NCBI RefSeq assembly: GCF_014529945.1
Contig: NZ_JACVFB010000010.1
Span: 124,001 to 188,000 of the forward strand
Source of the DNA: Chitinophaga varians
Lineage (GTDB): Bacteria; Bacteroidota; Bacteroidia; Chitinophagales; Chitinophagaceae
Length of the DNA: 64,000 bases
Reading direction: 5' to 3'
In this document: piece after piece, positions 25,658-39,300 of the stretch
Numbering within the stretch: position 1 is the first letter of the stretch
How the letters are laid out: every line of letters begins with the position of its first letter
The notes under the pieces: generated by a model
The model's input: only the letters and a program-made list of their open reading frames with translations
Told to the model about the DNA's origin: nothing
The model's database searches: none
Made by a program: the position numbers and the translations under genes

Positions 25658-25756
25658 ATTAGTATTCATTTTCACCCACCTGCTTTTTATTGCTAAATAC
25701 TGCTGCCGTGTATCCATCGCGGAGCGGAGAATTATTTATTCAAAAATTTTAAACCG

Positions 25757-27382
25757 ATGAGTGGAACTAAAGTATATCTTAAACCCAATGTGGTATTTGA
25801 GCCGTTGTACGACAGATGGTATGCGTGGAGTCATTTGATTTTTCCGGCTACTGCCGCCATGAACACGGTCGGAAGACACCTGGTGATCATTGATTCTTAT
25901 CTGGCTGCACCTGCTATTCATGCCGAAGCTGTACGTAATCCTAAAATGAAAGGCGGGCCTTTCATGGACCTGGGTGGTGGAAGGGTAGAAGAAGTAAAAG
26001 CGCTAAGGGAAAAGATAGTGACAACACAGGACCATTTGATCCGTTTTGCAAAGGCTATCAAAGAACTGGACCTGATGCTGGCCACAGAGGCCAAAGGATT
26101 CGGGCTGGAAGAATTGTATCAGAAAGTGCCTGAAATGCTGAAGGGGTATGTAGAGCTCTTTTATGATCGTAACAATAATGCAGATTTTCGTTTTTTTGAA
26201 TCGCTCTTATACCAGAGTGAATACTATAATGATAGCGCGCAAAGCATGGCGTTATGGATCACAGACAATGATCACCGGCCTTTTTGTTTGAGTACTCCCC
26301 GGCTGGATGAACCAAATGTGCTTCACCTGGAAATACCATTTAATCATCCCGGTATTGATGAACTGGCGCGCATGAAGAGAGTGCCGCAGGATGTAAGTTA
26401 TATCAGTCAGTTACTGGGGATAGCCGAATCCGATGCCGCGCTTTTTGAAACGTTCTTCACTACCACTCCGCCTCCGGTATATAAAAAATATACAGGCGAT
26501 AAAATCCGCATGAGATATTTCGGACATGCCTGTATCCTGATTGAAACAAAAGACGTGTCTATACTCGTTGATCCATTGATCAGCTACTATGGCTATGAGT
26601 CAGATGTGGCACACTTTTCAGACGCAGACCTGCCGGATGTGATTGATTACGTACTGATCACACACAATCATCAGGACCATGTGCTGTTTGAGACGTTACT
26701 GCCTTTAAGGCATAAGGTGAAAAAACTGATTGTGCCGCGTAGCAGCACTGGCCAGCTGGAAGATCATAACCTGGCGTTGATGTTTAAGCAGATTGGGTTC
26801 AAGAATGTTGTCGCCATAGAGGAAATGGAAACCATTGCATTGGGGGATACAGCTATTACCGGCATACCATTTACCGGCGAGCACAGTGATCTGAATATTT
26901 TGACCAAGTCTTGTTACCTGGTGGAGATCAGTGGCTTTAAATTGTTGTTTCTGGCCGATTCCAGGATATTGGAGTCAGCACTCTATAAACATATACATCG
27001 GAAGATAGGAGATGTGGATGTATTATTTCTGGGGATGGAATGCGACGGCGCGCCTTTAACCTGGATCTATGGGCCATTGATGACCAAAAAGCCAACCCGG
27101 GAACAGGACGCCAGCCGGCGTTTGGCCGGTTCCGATTGCGCAAAGGGTGAAAAGCTGGTAGAGATATTCAATCCCGGGGAACTATATGTATATGCTATGG
27201 GAATGGAGCCCTGGCTGGAATTCATCAGCAGCATTAAATACACAGACGAATCTAATCCTATCATTCAATCCAATAGACTGATACAACTTTCAAAGGATAA
27301 AGGAATCTTGGCAGAACGGTTATATGGAGAAAAAGAGTTGTTGTATGAAAAGAAGGAAGAACCTGTGAAGGAGTTGTCATAA
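25757..27382 (+). CDS. CmlA-like diiron beta-hydroxylase
   Basis: 541 residues with the two-domain layout of CmlA, the non-heme diiron enzyme that beta-hydroxylates an amino acid held on an NRPS carrier domain. The N-terminal half shows FEPLYDRWYAWSHLIFPATA, HLVIIDSYLAAPAIHAEAV and KGGPFMDLGG. The C-terminal half is a metallo-beta-lactamase fold with H303-N-H305-Q-D307-H308, E375 and D401. All six positions sit two residues before the CmlA ligands as I recall them (H305, H307, D309, H310, E377, D403). The enzyme should therefore be active. In the cluster it presumably hydroxylates the beta carbon of one carrier-bound residue of the lipopeptide, perhaps that of module 2. The next gene follows after 165 bases. 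Confidence 0.9.
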   Translation: MSGTKVYLKPNVVFEPLYDRWYAWSHLIFPATAAMNTVGRHLVIIDSYLAAPAIHAEAVRNPKMKGGPFMDLGGGRVEEVKALREKIVTTQDHLIRFAKAIKELDLMLATEAKGFGLEELYQKVPEMLKGYVELFYDRNNNADFRFFESLLYQSEYYNDSAQSMALWITDNDHRPFCLSTPRLDEPNVLHLEIPFNHPGIDELARMKRVPQDVSYISQLLGIAESDAALFETFFTTTPPPVYKKYTGDKIRMRYFGHACILIETKDVSILVDPLISYYGYESDVAHFSDADLPDVIDYVLITHNHQDHVLFETLLPLRHKVKKLIVPRSSTGQLEDHNLALMFKQIGFKNVVAIEEMETIALGDTAITGIPFTGEHSDLNILTKSCYLVEISGFKLLFLADSRILESALYKHIHRKIGDVDVLFLGMECDGAPLTWIYGPLMTKKPTREQDASRRLAGSDCAKGEKLVEIFNPGELYVYAMGMEPWLEFISSIKYTDESNPIIQSNRLIQLSKDKGILAERLYGEKELLYEKKEEPVKELS

Positions 27383-27547
27383 ACCTATCCTACATATCAC
27401 TCCCGACCCTTATCCATCTCTTTAAAATATTCTGACAATTTTAAAACTGAATGTGAGGTCTGAAACCTGCGTGGTTACTGATCTCTGCATTCTACTGGCC
27501 ATATACATTTCATTTGATAACGAAAAAGATTCACTAAAAAAATATTT

Positions 27548-28327
27548 ATGGGATTAATAACTATTTCTCAGCATTATGATGCTTACCTGCCGGAAGATCA
27601 TGAAACCTGGGCCGCGCTGGCTAAAAGACAAATAGCGTTGCACAACGGAAGGATATCAAAAGCCTATCTGGACGGGTATGAAAAAATACAGCTTGATGAA
27701 TACCGGATTATAAAAATGGATGAGATGAGTGAGCGGCTGCATAAAATAGCCGGATGGACGATCACACCGGTAACGGGACTGATACCAACGAGAGACTTTT
27801 TTTATATGATTATCAACAAGAAATATCCTGTTAACATCTCTATGAGGAAGCCATGGGAGATGGACTTTAGCGAGCAACCGGATATATTCCATGATGCGTT
27901 CGGGCATTTACCATTGCTGACAAATGAGAAGTTTACCCGGTTTCTTACCGCCTACAGCACCATTGCACTAAAATATGTGCATCATGAAAAGGCCATTGAT
28001 TTTCTGGGTCAATTGTACTGGTTTACCTATGAAATGGGCATTATCAATGAGCAGGGAGAAAATAAACCTTATGGGGCCGCTATTATCACTTCAAAAGATG
28101 AAATAGCCAATGTTTACAATGATGCCATTCCAAAATATGTCTTTGATCTGGATCATATATTCCGCACACCTTATAATCCTTTCAAACTGCAGAAGGAATA
28201 TTTTATTATCGACTCCTTTGACGATCTGTTTGATAGTATCCAGCATCTGGAGCTGAGGCTTAATGAGCATTTGATGCTGGCAGAGAAAGATCATACAAAG
28301 AGTGACTATTCATTAAATACTTTATAG
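27548..28327 (+). CDS. Aromatic amino acid hydroxylase (phenylalanine hydroxylase type)
   Basis: 259 residues, the usual size of bacterial phenylalanine hydroxylases with no regulatory domain. The core is present: the segment VTGLIPTRDFFYMI, the iron site PDIFHDAFGHLPLL with H115 and H120, and the third ligand E162 in FTYEMG. The enzyme uses a pterin cofactor, iron and O2 to hydroxylate the ring of phenylalanine (4-position to tyrosine; a 3-hydroxylase is possible). It ends 17 bases before the megasynthase gene and is surely co-transcribed, so it likely supplies a hydroxylated aromatic building block to the cluster rather than serving general catabolism. Confidence 0.9.
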   Translation: MGLITISQHYDAYLPEDHETWAALAKRQIALHNGRISKAYLDGYEKIQLDEYRIIKMDEMSERLHKIAGWTITPVTGLIPTRDFFYMIINKKYPVNISMRKPWEMDFSEQPDIFHDAFGHLPLLTNEKFTRFLTAYSTIALKYVHHEKAIDFLGQLYWFTYEMGIINEQGENKPYGAAIITSKDEIANVYNDAIPKYVFDLDHIFRTPYNPFKLQKEYFIIDSFDDLFDSIQHLELRLNEHLMLAEKDHTKSDYSLNTL

Positions 28328-28344
28328 AAACTACAGTTTTATCT

Positions 28345-30370
28345 ATGAAAAATTCACTGATATCTTCCACGCTATCGGAATTGTTAATAAGGCGAAAAGA
28401 AGAAAAGGAGAAGGGCATCACCTTTATCGGGGCGGGGAATAAGGAAGATTTCATGTCTTATTATCAGTTGTATACCGCTGCTTTATCATGGTTAGGCTAT
28501 TTGCAGGACAGTGGTATGGCACCTGGTGATGAGCTGGTATTGCAGGCAGAAGATAGTAAAACATTCCTTCAGCTTTTCTGGGCCTGTATCTTAGGGGGTA
28601 TTCTTCCTGTCCCTGTTTCGGTAACGCATTACAGCGAAAATGCACAGAAATTATTTAAGATAAAAGCGTTTTTGAAGCGGCCTTATCTGTTTACGAGCCA
28701 AGCGCATTATGAGAAATTATGTGCGCACGACTATACAGATGAAACCGGTCAGGTACTGCGTTTTGATCGGGTATTGTTTTTAGAAGACAGCCATGAAACA
28801 AGTGCTGTTGGGAAGTTACATCCTGTTACGCCCGATTCCGTTGCGTTTATTCAGTTTTCATCAGGTTCTACCGGGAATCCGAAGGGCGTGGTGCTTACGC
28901 ACAGTAATCTGCTGAGTAATATTCAGGCGGCTTTATCGGCGCATGGCTGTACGGAGAATGATCGTTATTTAAGCTGGATGCCGCTTACCCATGATATGGG
29001 GCTGATCGGGTTTCACCTGTATCCGCTGGGGTTGGGTTTGCAACATTATCTGATACCCACCGACCTGTTTATCAGGAATCCGTTGCTGTGGATGCAAAAA
29101 GTGTCGGAGCACCGGGCTACGATCATTTGTTCACCTAATTTCGGTTATAAATATTACCTGAACCAGTTTACGCCGGATAAAGCGAATGGGCTCGACCTTT
29201 CTTCTGTACGGATCATTTTAAATGGCGCAGAGCCGGTGTCGGCAGCCTTATGCCGGCATTTTATGACTACCCTGGGAGCATTCGGTTTACGCTCACAGTC
29301 CATGCGGCCGGGATACGGCCTGGCGGAAGCCACGCTGGCAGTAACATTCCCGCATATCGTTACTACCATTGAAAGTGTGTATGTGCGCCGGAGTGCCTTA
29401 ATGATAGGGCAGTATGTAATAGAAAATGACCTGGCAGAACAGGAAGGCAGCAATGACCTGGCAGAGGTGGTAAACCTGGGACCGACTATCGGCGGGGTGG
29501 CTGTGAGGATAACCGATGAGCAGGATGTGGACCTGCCTGAAGGGCATTTAGGGATTATCCGGATCGGCGGCGCCGCTGTTACCCGGCAATATTACAACAA
29601 TGAAGCAGCAACCAGCGCAGTGATCAATGATGAAGGCTGGCTGAACACAGGGGATACCGGCTTTTTATGGAAAGGTTGTTTGTTTGTAATAGGAAGGGTG
29701 AAGGATATCATTTTTGTCAATGGGGTAAATGTATATCCACATGACATAGAGCAAACGCTGGAACAGCTGGAAGGAATAGAAACCGGAAAAGTGGTGGCCT
29801 GTGGGGTCGCTGATGAGGACACAGGGTCGGAAGCTGTCATCGTTTTTGTGGTATATAAATCTTCGGTCCGGAAATTTTTACCCCTTGCCACCGCCGTGAA
29901 AAAGTTTGCTGCCGCTATGCTGGGGCTGCAGATAAAGCATGTGCTGCCGGTGAGGAAAATTCATAAAACGACCAGTGGAAAAGTAAAGCGGTATTTATTT
30001 TCTGAAGAATATCAGCGTGGTATATACGATGAGGTAATAAGGGAATTAGAACAGGAAGGTAAGATGGCCGCGGCGGAAGCAGTACCGGTGACTGCTGCTG
30101 CTTCCGTAGATGATGCCTACTATGGAGAGATGCGTGAATGGTTGCAGCAATGGCTGCGGCAGCACCTGCATCTGACCGGACAGGACCTGGCCACTGAAAA
30201 ACCTTTTGCGGCGCACGGCCTGACCTCTATGCAGGGCGTGAAGCTGGCTGCTGACCTGGAGGCCTTTCTACAGGTAACGGTAGACAATACCATTGTTTAT
30301 AATTTCCCAACAGTAGATAGTCTGGCGAAACAGCTGGCGGGTTTCCTCCGCGAAAAAAGGCAGGAAAACG
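28345..30370 (+). other. Loading module: fatty acyl-AMP ligase and ACP1
   Basis: FAAL (residues about 1-570): phosphate-binding loop FSSGSTGNPKG, MPLTHDMGLIGFH and the late motif GRVKDIIFVNGVNVYP, which is the FAAL/long-chain ligase pattern rather than that of an amino acid adenylation domain. It activates a free fatty acid as acyl-AMP. ACP1 (about 592-675) carries the phosphopantetheine Ser628 in GLTSMQG. Confidence 0.9.
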
Positions 30371-33300
30371 AAACCGTGCGCAACAAGAAGCGGCAGGAGA
30401 GAGAGCCGATCGCTGTAATAGGGATGGGGTGCCGGTTTCCGGGAGATATCCATACCGCTTCCGCATTCTGGAAGTTCCTGTGTGACCAGGGGAATGGTAT
30501 TTCCGCTATTCCCGCCGATCGCTGGAATGCAGCAGCATATTTTGATGCTGATGAGGACGCGCAAGGTAAAATGTATACACGTGAAGGCGGTTTTTTAAAA
30601 CAGGTAGATCAGTTTGATCCTGTGTTTTTCGGTATCTCTCCGAAGGAGGCGGCTGCCATGGACCCACAGCAACGATTATTGCTGGAAGTCTGCTGGGAGG
30701 CGCTGGAACATGCAGGGATCAGGGCATCGGAACTAAGGGGAAGCAATAGCGGCGTATTTGTGGGCATGGCCACCGATGATTATCAGCATCTCATTCTTGA
30801 CCGGATGGATGTGGGGTATTTTGAAGACACCTTCAGAGGCCTGGGTGTAGAGAGAAGTATTGCGGCAGGCAGGATTGCCTATGCGCTTGACTTTCATGGT
30901 CCGGTGATGCAGTTGGACACTGCCTGTTCTTCTTCTTTGTTAAGTGTGCATCAGGCATGCATGAGCCTCATGCAAGGGGAATGCTCCCTGGCATTGGCCG
31001 GTGGGGTAAACCTCATGCTAACGCCGGATACGACGATTAGATTATGCAGGATGAAGGCGCTATCGCCAACGGGCGCCTGCAAAACTTTTGATGATAGCGC
31101 AGATGGTTATGTGAGAGGAGAAGGGGCGGGCGTCGTGGTATTAAAGCGGTTAAGTGATGCCGTAGCGGATGGCGATAATATCCTGGCGGTGATTAAAGGC
31201 TCAGCGGTTAATCATGATGGTTTAAGCAATGGGCTGACGGCACCCAATGGCGTGGCGCAGCAGCAATTGATGGAACAGGCCTTACGGAATGCCGGCGTCG
31301 CTGCAGATACGGTACAATATGTAGAAACACATGGCACAGGCACACGCCTGGGCGATCCTATAGAAGTGCGGGCGCTACAGGCGGTATACGGTCGTTCCCG
31401 TTCCGCAGCGCAGCCTTTGATAGCAGGAGCCGTAAAAACCAATATAGCGCACCTGGAAGCCGCCGCCGGTATAGCGGGGCTCATAAAAACAGTGCTGTGC
31501 CTGCAACATCAACAGATTCCGGCAAGTCTTCATTTTCAAGTGCCTAACAGGTTCATTCCCTGGAAGGACATGGCGGTGAAAGTGGCCGATCGCCTGCTGC
31601 CCTGGGAGGTGACCACCGGAAAAAGAAGGGCTGCTGTCAGCGCTTTCGGCCTGAGTGGCACCAATGTGCATGTGATACTGGAGGAGGGAGAGAAAACTGA
31701 TACAACACAACAGGCGCCTACATTACCATCCTATCCTTTATTGCTGTCTGCCAAAACACCTGCGGCATTGCAGGCGCTGGCAGAGCAATATATCACATTG
31801 CTGGAGCAGTCATCCGGACCATTAAGTGCTATTGCCTATAGCAGCGCTGTTACCAGGGACGTTTTCCCACATCGTGTAGCCTTTGCAGGTAGTACGACCG
31901 CTGACGCCCTGAATTATCTCAGGGCTTATATCCAGGGGACCGCACACAGGGAGCTGCAGCAGGGAAATGCCACCGTTCCGGCAGGGAAGCTGGTTGGGCT
32001 GTTTACGGGGCAGGGATCGCAGTATTGGCAAATGGGGAAAGCGCTCTACGAACACAATAAGGTATTTAAAAAAGTAATAGACCATTGTGATGCCTTCCTG
32101 AAAACGAGGTGGAATAGCTCGCTGGTATCCCTGCTGTACGACGGGGACCAGGAGGCGGGAGAGGCATTGTTGCGGCAAACGTTATATACACAGCCGGCAT
32201 TATTTGCGGTGCAATGTGCGCTGGCGGAAGTTTGGAAATCGTTGGGCGTATCTCCGGATATTGTTACCGGCCATAGTGTGGGGGAATATGCGGCGGCGTA
32301 TGTTGCCGGGGTATTTAGCCTGGATGACGGCCTGTTATTGGTTACAGAGCGGGCCCGCCTGATGCATTCCCTCGAAGAGAAAGGCAGTATGGCATTGGTA
32401 TTTGCAGCGGAAGCAACCGTCGCGGAAATGATCCGCCCGTATGGAAGGGACATCGCTATCGCGGCGATTAATGGCCCTGCATTAACAGTGATATCCGGGA
32501 AGGTGGAAGTTGTATCCATCATACTGGCTGCCATGAAGCAGGCCGGTATCAATACCAGGATGCTTCCGGTTTCTCAGGCATTTCATTCTCCCCTGCTGGA
32601 ACCGATGATAGCGGCGTTCCGGAATGTAGCGGCTGATATCCGTTATCACCTGCCGGTCATTCCGTTGATTTCCAATGTAACAGGGGAAGTGGTGACCGAT
32701 GAAATCACGCACGCAGCTTATTGGTGCAAACATATTCTCTCTCCTGTGCTTTTCTCAAAAAGTGTTGAAACCATAAAGGTATTGGGCGGGGAAGTCATGT
32801 TGGAGCTGGGTCCTCAGCCCAGCCTGCTTACGCTGCTACAATTAACATTACCCTGTGAAGAGAACAATTTGCTGGCCAGCATGCAGCAGGGGCAATCTTC
32901 CTGGGACGTCTTTTTACACAGTTTACTGGCGCTATACACCAAAGGATGGCCTGTTAAGTGGGACCGGTTGTATGCTGGTCCGGGTTATCAGCGGGTGCAG
33001 TTGCCTTTCTATCCGTTCCAGCGACAGCGGTATTGGCTGGATGACGTTGAAAAGAAGCAGACAACCGTAGTATCAACACATTCAAAAAGTATGAATGGAA
33101 ATAAATCAGCAGATATGAAAGCGAATAGTTATAACGAGATACTGGCATACCTGTCCGGCATTTTGGGTGATCTCCTGAAGTTGTCTCCGGCCGATATTAA
33201 TATACATACCCGTTTTCTGGAGCTGGGCGCTGATTCAGCCATACTGGTCAGTATGATGCGAAGGGTGGAGAAACATTATGGACTGAAGCTATCTGTGCGG

Positions 33301-36300
33301 CAATTATTTGAAGAAATATCATCACTGGAGCTGATGGCCGGCTATATTGCAGCGGAGGTGCCGGTTGCAGCAGTGGAATCCTTTGCAGCACCCGACGTTC
33401 CGGAGGTGGTGGCCCCATCGGCCACGGTGGTGGCGCCTGTCAGGAGTAATGGCGCACCATCAGCCGCGGTATCTGCCGATGATCATCTGCTGATGCAGCG
33501 TCATCTGGATATCATCGAGCAACAGATGCAATTGTTGGCCCGGAAAACAACTACTGTGCAGGGGCTGAATGGCGGCATAGCGGAACATGCCATAGTAAAT
33601 CAGCCGGCAAATAATAACGGGCATGATCATTCACCTGCATTAAAAAATGGTAATGGTAAGGTATATCCGCCAAAAAAACACGCCTCCATTTTTCCTAAGA
33701 TAGAAAAGCAAAATGGACAGGCTGCTTTTTCAAAACAACAACAGGACTACCTGGACGCTTTTATACGCCGGTACAATCAAAAAACCAAAACCTCCAAAGC
33801 GCTGACGCAGCATTACCGGCCGGTATTGGCAGATAACCGTGTAGCCATGGGCTTCCGCTTTTCTACCAAAGAAATGCATTATCCGTTGCAGGTGGAGTCT
33901 TCTTTCGGATCAAAAATAACGGACGTAGATGGAAATGAATACATTGACCTGGCCATGGGATTTGGGGTTAACCTGTTGGGGCATCGTCCTGCCGTGATAA
34001 CGGCAGCGGTAGAACGACAATTGCATAAAGGTTTGCAGTTGGGGCCGCAATCACCATTAACGGGCGAAGTGGCTAAACTCATTGCGGCATTTACGGGCAT
34101 GGAAAGGGTGAGTTTTCATAATTCCGGCACAGAAGCCGTGATGACGGCTGTCAGAGCAGCAAGGGCTGTTACCGGGAAGAACAAGATCGCAATTTTCAAA
34201 GGCGCCTATCACGGGCATTTTGATGGTACCCTGGCCGTTCTGGAAGATATAGAGAATGGTCATCATGGGGTGCCGCTAACGCTGGGCATTTTAGACAACA
34301 TGATAGCGGATGTGTTGATGTTTGATTATACCCATCCGCAGGTGGTAAAACAGATACAGGCCTATGCGCATGAGCTGGCGGCAGTAGTGGTGGAGCCTGT
34401 GCAGAGCAGAAACCCCGGTTATCAGCCCAAAGTATTGTTGCAGGAGCTGCGGGCCATGACCGAAGCTGAAAATATTGTACTGATATTTGATGAGATGATC
34501 ACGGGCTTCCGCGTTCACCCCGGAGGCGCACAGGCTTATTTTGGCATATCAGCGGATATGGCCACTTACGGAAAAATAGCCGGGGGCGGCTTGCCAATAG
34601 GAATCGTGTCCGGTAAACGCCGGTTCATGGATGTACTGGACGGTGGCGTATGGCAATATGGAGATGAGTCTTATCCACAGGCAGATACGACCTATTTCGC
34701 CGGCACCTTTTGTAAGCATCCGTTAAGTATGGCGGCCGCTTTGGCTTTGTTGACCGAATTAAAACAGCAGGGACCTGCCCTGCAGGAACAGTTGAACGCA
34801 CGTACTGCCCGTTTGGTGAATGACATAGCGGCTTTCTTCCGGCAGCATGAGGTGCCTATGCAGGTACATCATTTCGGGTCGCTGTTCCATTTTGCCAGTC
34901 ATGTTAATATGGACCTCTTCTTTTATCATCTGCTGGAAAAAGGGGTGTATATATGGGAAGGCAGGACCTGTTTTTTATCTACTGCACATACGGAGGAAGA
35001 TATCAATTTTATAGCAAGGGCTATTAAAGAGAGTATCCGGGATTTGCAGGGCGCAGGATTTTTAGTAGCGCCTGTTGCTAATGCGTTGCCGGCGCAAATA
35101 TCACTTTCATCGGCAGAGAAGCAGCATTATTCAGTGTTGCCGCCCATTGAGGCAGTATTGTCAAGACCATCTCATATCCCATTGTCGTATAGCCAGGAAC
35201 GTTTGTGGTTCATCGACCAGCTGGGAGGAAGTGTACCTTATCACATACCGGCAATTTTAAGGCTAAAAGGGAAACTTAATCAGGAAGCGTTGGTATATGC
35301 ATTGCAGCATATTGTAAATCGCCATGAAGTACTGCGCACCGTTATCCGGCAGCAGGAAGACGAAAGCGGGGATACTTATCAGCAGGTGCTGGACAAAGAT
35401 AAATGGGAGCTGGTAACGATTGCCGGAGAGGCCTATCGTACAGACCCGGCAGCATTGGAGGAATTGATTGTTTCTCTGGTCCATGCGCCTTTCGACCTGT
35501 CGAAAGACCATATGCTGCGCGCGCAGCTGATCCGTTTGTCAGCCGGGGGAAACGAGCATATCCTGGTGATAACCATCCATCATATTGCATTTGACGGAAC
35601 GTCTGCCTATATCTTATTCGATGAATTGCAGACTTTATATGATACTTACCTGGAGGGCCATTCCTCTCCCTTGACGCCAATGGAGGTACAGTATGCGGAT
35701 TATGCCATCTGGCAGCGGAAATATTTATCCGATGTGGTATTCGCTGACGCATTGCGTTACTGGAAAGAGAAACTGGCAGGAACAGCAACGTTGAACCTGC
35801 CAACAGATTATATACGTCCGGCCGTTCAGGGCGCGCGTGGCGCCAAGCGGAAAATATGGCTGGACGAGGAGTTGACACAGCAATTAGAGGCACTTTCCCG
35901 GCAGCATGGCGCCACACTTTTCATGACGTTGCTGTCTGTTTTTAAAGTGTTGTTATATCGTTATTCCGGGCAGGAAGATATTTGTGTAGGAAGCCTCGTG
36001 TCCGGAAGGATGCGGGAAGAAACAGCTACACTGGTCGGTTATTTTATCAATACGATCGCCTTGCGCAACAACCTGGCAGATGACCCGGCTTTCACTTCGC
36101 TTTTGCAGCAGGTGAAAAATACCACGCTGGATGCTTATCGCCATCAGGAAACACCATTTGAGAAAGTACTGGAAGCGGTGGTGAAAGAAAGAGCCCTGAG
36201 CGGAACGCCTTTGTTTCAGGTGATGTTTGTATTCCAGAATACCCCTGAAACACCGGATATCAGCCTGAAAAATCTGGCCATATCCCAGGAGGAAATTAAA

Positions 36301-39300
36301 CACAGCACCACTGCTTTTGATTTAACTTTTTCAATTGATAAAGGCGCGGACGGATTGAACGGGTTTATAGAATATGCGGCAGACCTGTTCAGTGAAGCTA
36401 CCATCAACCGTATGGCGGACCACTTTGAACAACTGTTGCGATCTGTGGTGCAAACACCTGCTGCCCGTATAGGTACATTATCTCTGTTGAGTGCGGCAGA
36501 AGAGCGCGAATTGCTGATAACGTTCAATGATACCAAAGCTGAGTGGCCTCAGCATAAAACCATGCCGGCCCTGTTTGCTGAGCAGGCGTTACTAACGCCA
36601 ACGGCTATCGCAGTAAGTGACGGACAGCACCAATTATCTTACCTGGAGCTGGATGACCGCTCCGGTCAATTAGCCCATTACCTGAAAAGCAAAGGAGTGG
36701 GCAGGGACATGCTGGTACCTGTTTGCATGGACCGGTCGACGGACATGCTGGTGGCCATATTAGGCATCATGAAGGCCGGTGGGGCATATGTGCCTGTTGA
36801 TCCGGAGTATCCGGCGGCGCGGATCTCCTATATACTGAAAGATTGTAACGCACAGATTGTTATCAGCAGTACCGCCTGCCGGCACAAAATCCCTGCTGAT
36901 GCGGTAGTGGATCTTATTGTGACAGACAGTATCCGGGACATCATCGCACAACAGCCTACTGAAGCACCGGTTGCCAGGCCTGCACCAGGTGACCTGTGTT
37001 ACGTGATCTATACGTCTGGCTCAACGGGCACTCCGAAAGGCGTGATGATAGAACATGGAGGTATGCTGAATCACCTGTTTGCCAAAATACATGACCTGAA
37101 AATAGATCAACATTCGATCATCGCTCAAACAGCCTCTTTTACCTTCGATATTTCAGTATGGCAGATGTTTGCCGCCTTGTTATGCGGAGGGCAGACGATT
37201 ATCTATCGTGATGAGCTGATCTATCATCCTACTGCACTTATTAAAGCCGTTGATGATCACCGGGTGACCATTTTGGAACTGGTACCTTCTTACCTGTTAT
37301 CGCTACTACAGGAAGAGCCGGAAGTGACTTTACAGCATTTGAAATTCTTACTCCTGACCGGGGAAGTGGTCAGTCAGAACTTACTGGCCCGGTGGTTTGG
37401 TCATCCCTGCTATGGCGCCATCCCGGTGGTAAATGCCTATGGTCCAACGGAGGCATCGGATGATATCTGTCATCACCTGATGTATCATTTGCCGGAAGGC
37501 AGTAGTGTTCCCTTAGGGAGACCTGTGCAAAATCTTGCTATTTATATATTAGACCGTGAAGGGAGATTATGTCCTCCGGGAGTACCGGGTGAGATATGTG
37601 TGTCAGGTATTGGGGTGGGTCGTGGCTACCTGAATCTTCCGGCATTGACAGCGGAGAAATTTGTCAGTGACCCGTTCCGCACAGGTGAGCAGGTGCGCAT
37701 GTATCGTACCGGTGACCTGGGAAAGTGGCTGCAGGACGGCACTATCGGCTACCTGGGCAGAATGGATGAACAGGTAAAGATCCGTGGTTACCGGATAGAG
37801 CTGGGCGAGATAGAAAATGTACTACAGCAATGCGCCTCCGTAAAAGCGTCGGTGGTAGTGGCCGGAGCAGATGATCAGGGTAATAAACGGCTGATAGGCT
37901 ATGTGGTGCCGGATGGTGTTTTTGACAGGGATAACGTGTATGCTTATCTGAAAAGTAAACTGCCCGACTACATGGTGCCGCCGGTAATCGTGGAACTGGA
38001 GCAGTTGCCGCTAACGGCTAACGGCAAGGTAGATAAGAAAGCCCTGCCGCAGCCATCGGGAGAGGCACTGTTAACGAGTGAACGGGTAGCGCCGCGGAAT
38101 GAAATGGAACAAACCTTGGCCGAAATATGGCAGGAGCTGCTGGGAGTACAACGGATAGGGGTATACGATAACTTTTTTGAACAGGGGGGACATTCTTTGT
38201 TATCGATGCGCCTGAAAGTGGCACTACGCAAAAAAATAGGGGTAGAGTTGTCTGTAAAAGAGCTGTTCCGGTACGTGACGATCGCAGACCTGGCCGCTTA
38301 TATACAACAGCAGGGCCAAACCAACACCTTGTCGCCGTCTATTGAAGTGCATGAGCGTCCTTCCCGTATCCCGCTTTCCTTTAACCAGGAGAATCTGTGG
38401 TTTATGGACCAGCTACGGGGCAGCACGCAATTTCATATGCCGGAGGTGATCCGGCTGAAGGGGCAGCTTAACCGCAGCGCGCTGGAAGACGCTTTCCGGC
38501 AAATCGTGAACCGCCATGAGGTGGTCCGCACCGTGATCCGCCAGGATGCAGGAGAAGGCGCTTACCAGTTTGTGCTGGACAAAGATCAATGGCAGCTGAA
38601 TGTAACAGAGGACCCTTTATACCAATACGACCAGGCCGCCTTGCAAGCCTATATACAGGAGCTGATCCTTTTACCGTTTGATCTGTCAGTAGATCATATG
38701 CTGCGCGCACACCTAATCCCCCTCCGGGAGCAGGAACATCTGTTGATCGTGACCATGCATCATATTGCGGTAGATGCCTGGTCGTCCGGTATTATCGTCG
38801 GGGAATTAGTAGCATTATACAGTGCCTACGCTGAAGACCGCGTTCCGCAGATGAACGCTCTCCCGGTACAATACGCTGATTATGCCATATGGCAACGTGC
38901 GCATCTGTCAGGAGAAAAGTTAGCTCAACAACTGGGTTACTGGAAAGATAGATTACAGGGCGTGGTGCCATTGAATATGCCATCGGATTATGCGCGGCCC
39001 GTTATTCAAAGTAACAGGGGCGCCCGGATAGAAGGGTTTATCATTGACCGTACACTGACGGCACAATTACAGCAACTGAGCCAGCAGCAAGGGGTAACGC
39101 TTTTTATGACATTATTGTCTGCTTTCAATGTGTTGTTATATCGCTACAGCGGGCAGGAAGATATCTGCATCGGTACACCGATAGATGGCAGAATGCAGCA
39201 GGAATTGGAAGGACTGATCGGCTTTTTTGTCAATACGCTGGTCCTGCGCAGTGACCTTGGTAATAAGCCTTCATTTGCGCAGCTGTTGCAGCAGGTAAAA

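Noticed and set aside
35342..35917. Long minus-strand frames across the megasynthase
   Set aside because: They are antisense shadows in a gene with all NRPS motifs in frame; no start context or family pattern.
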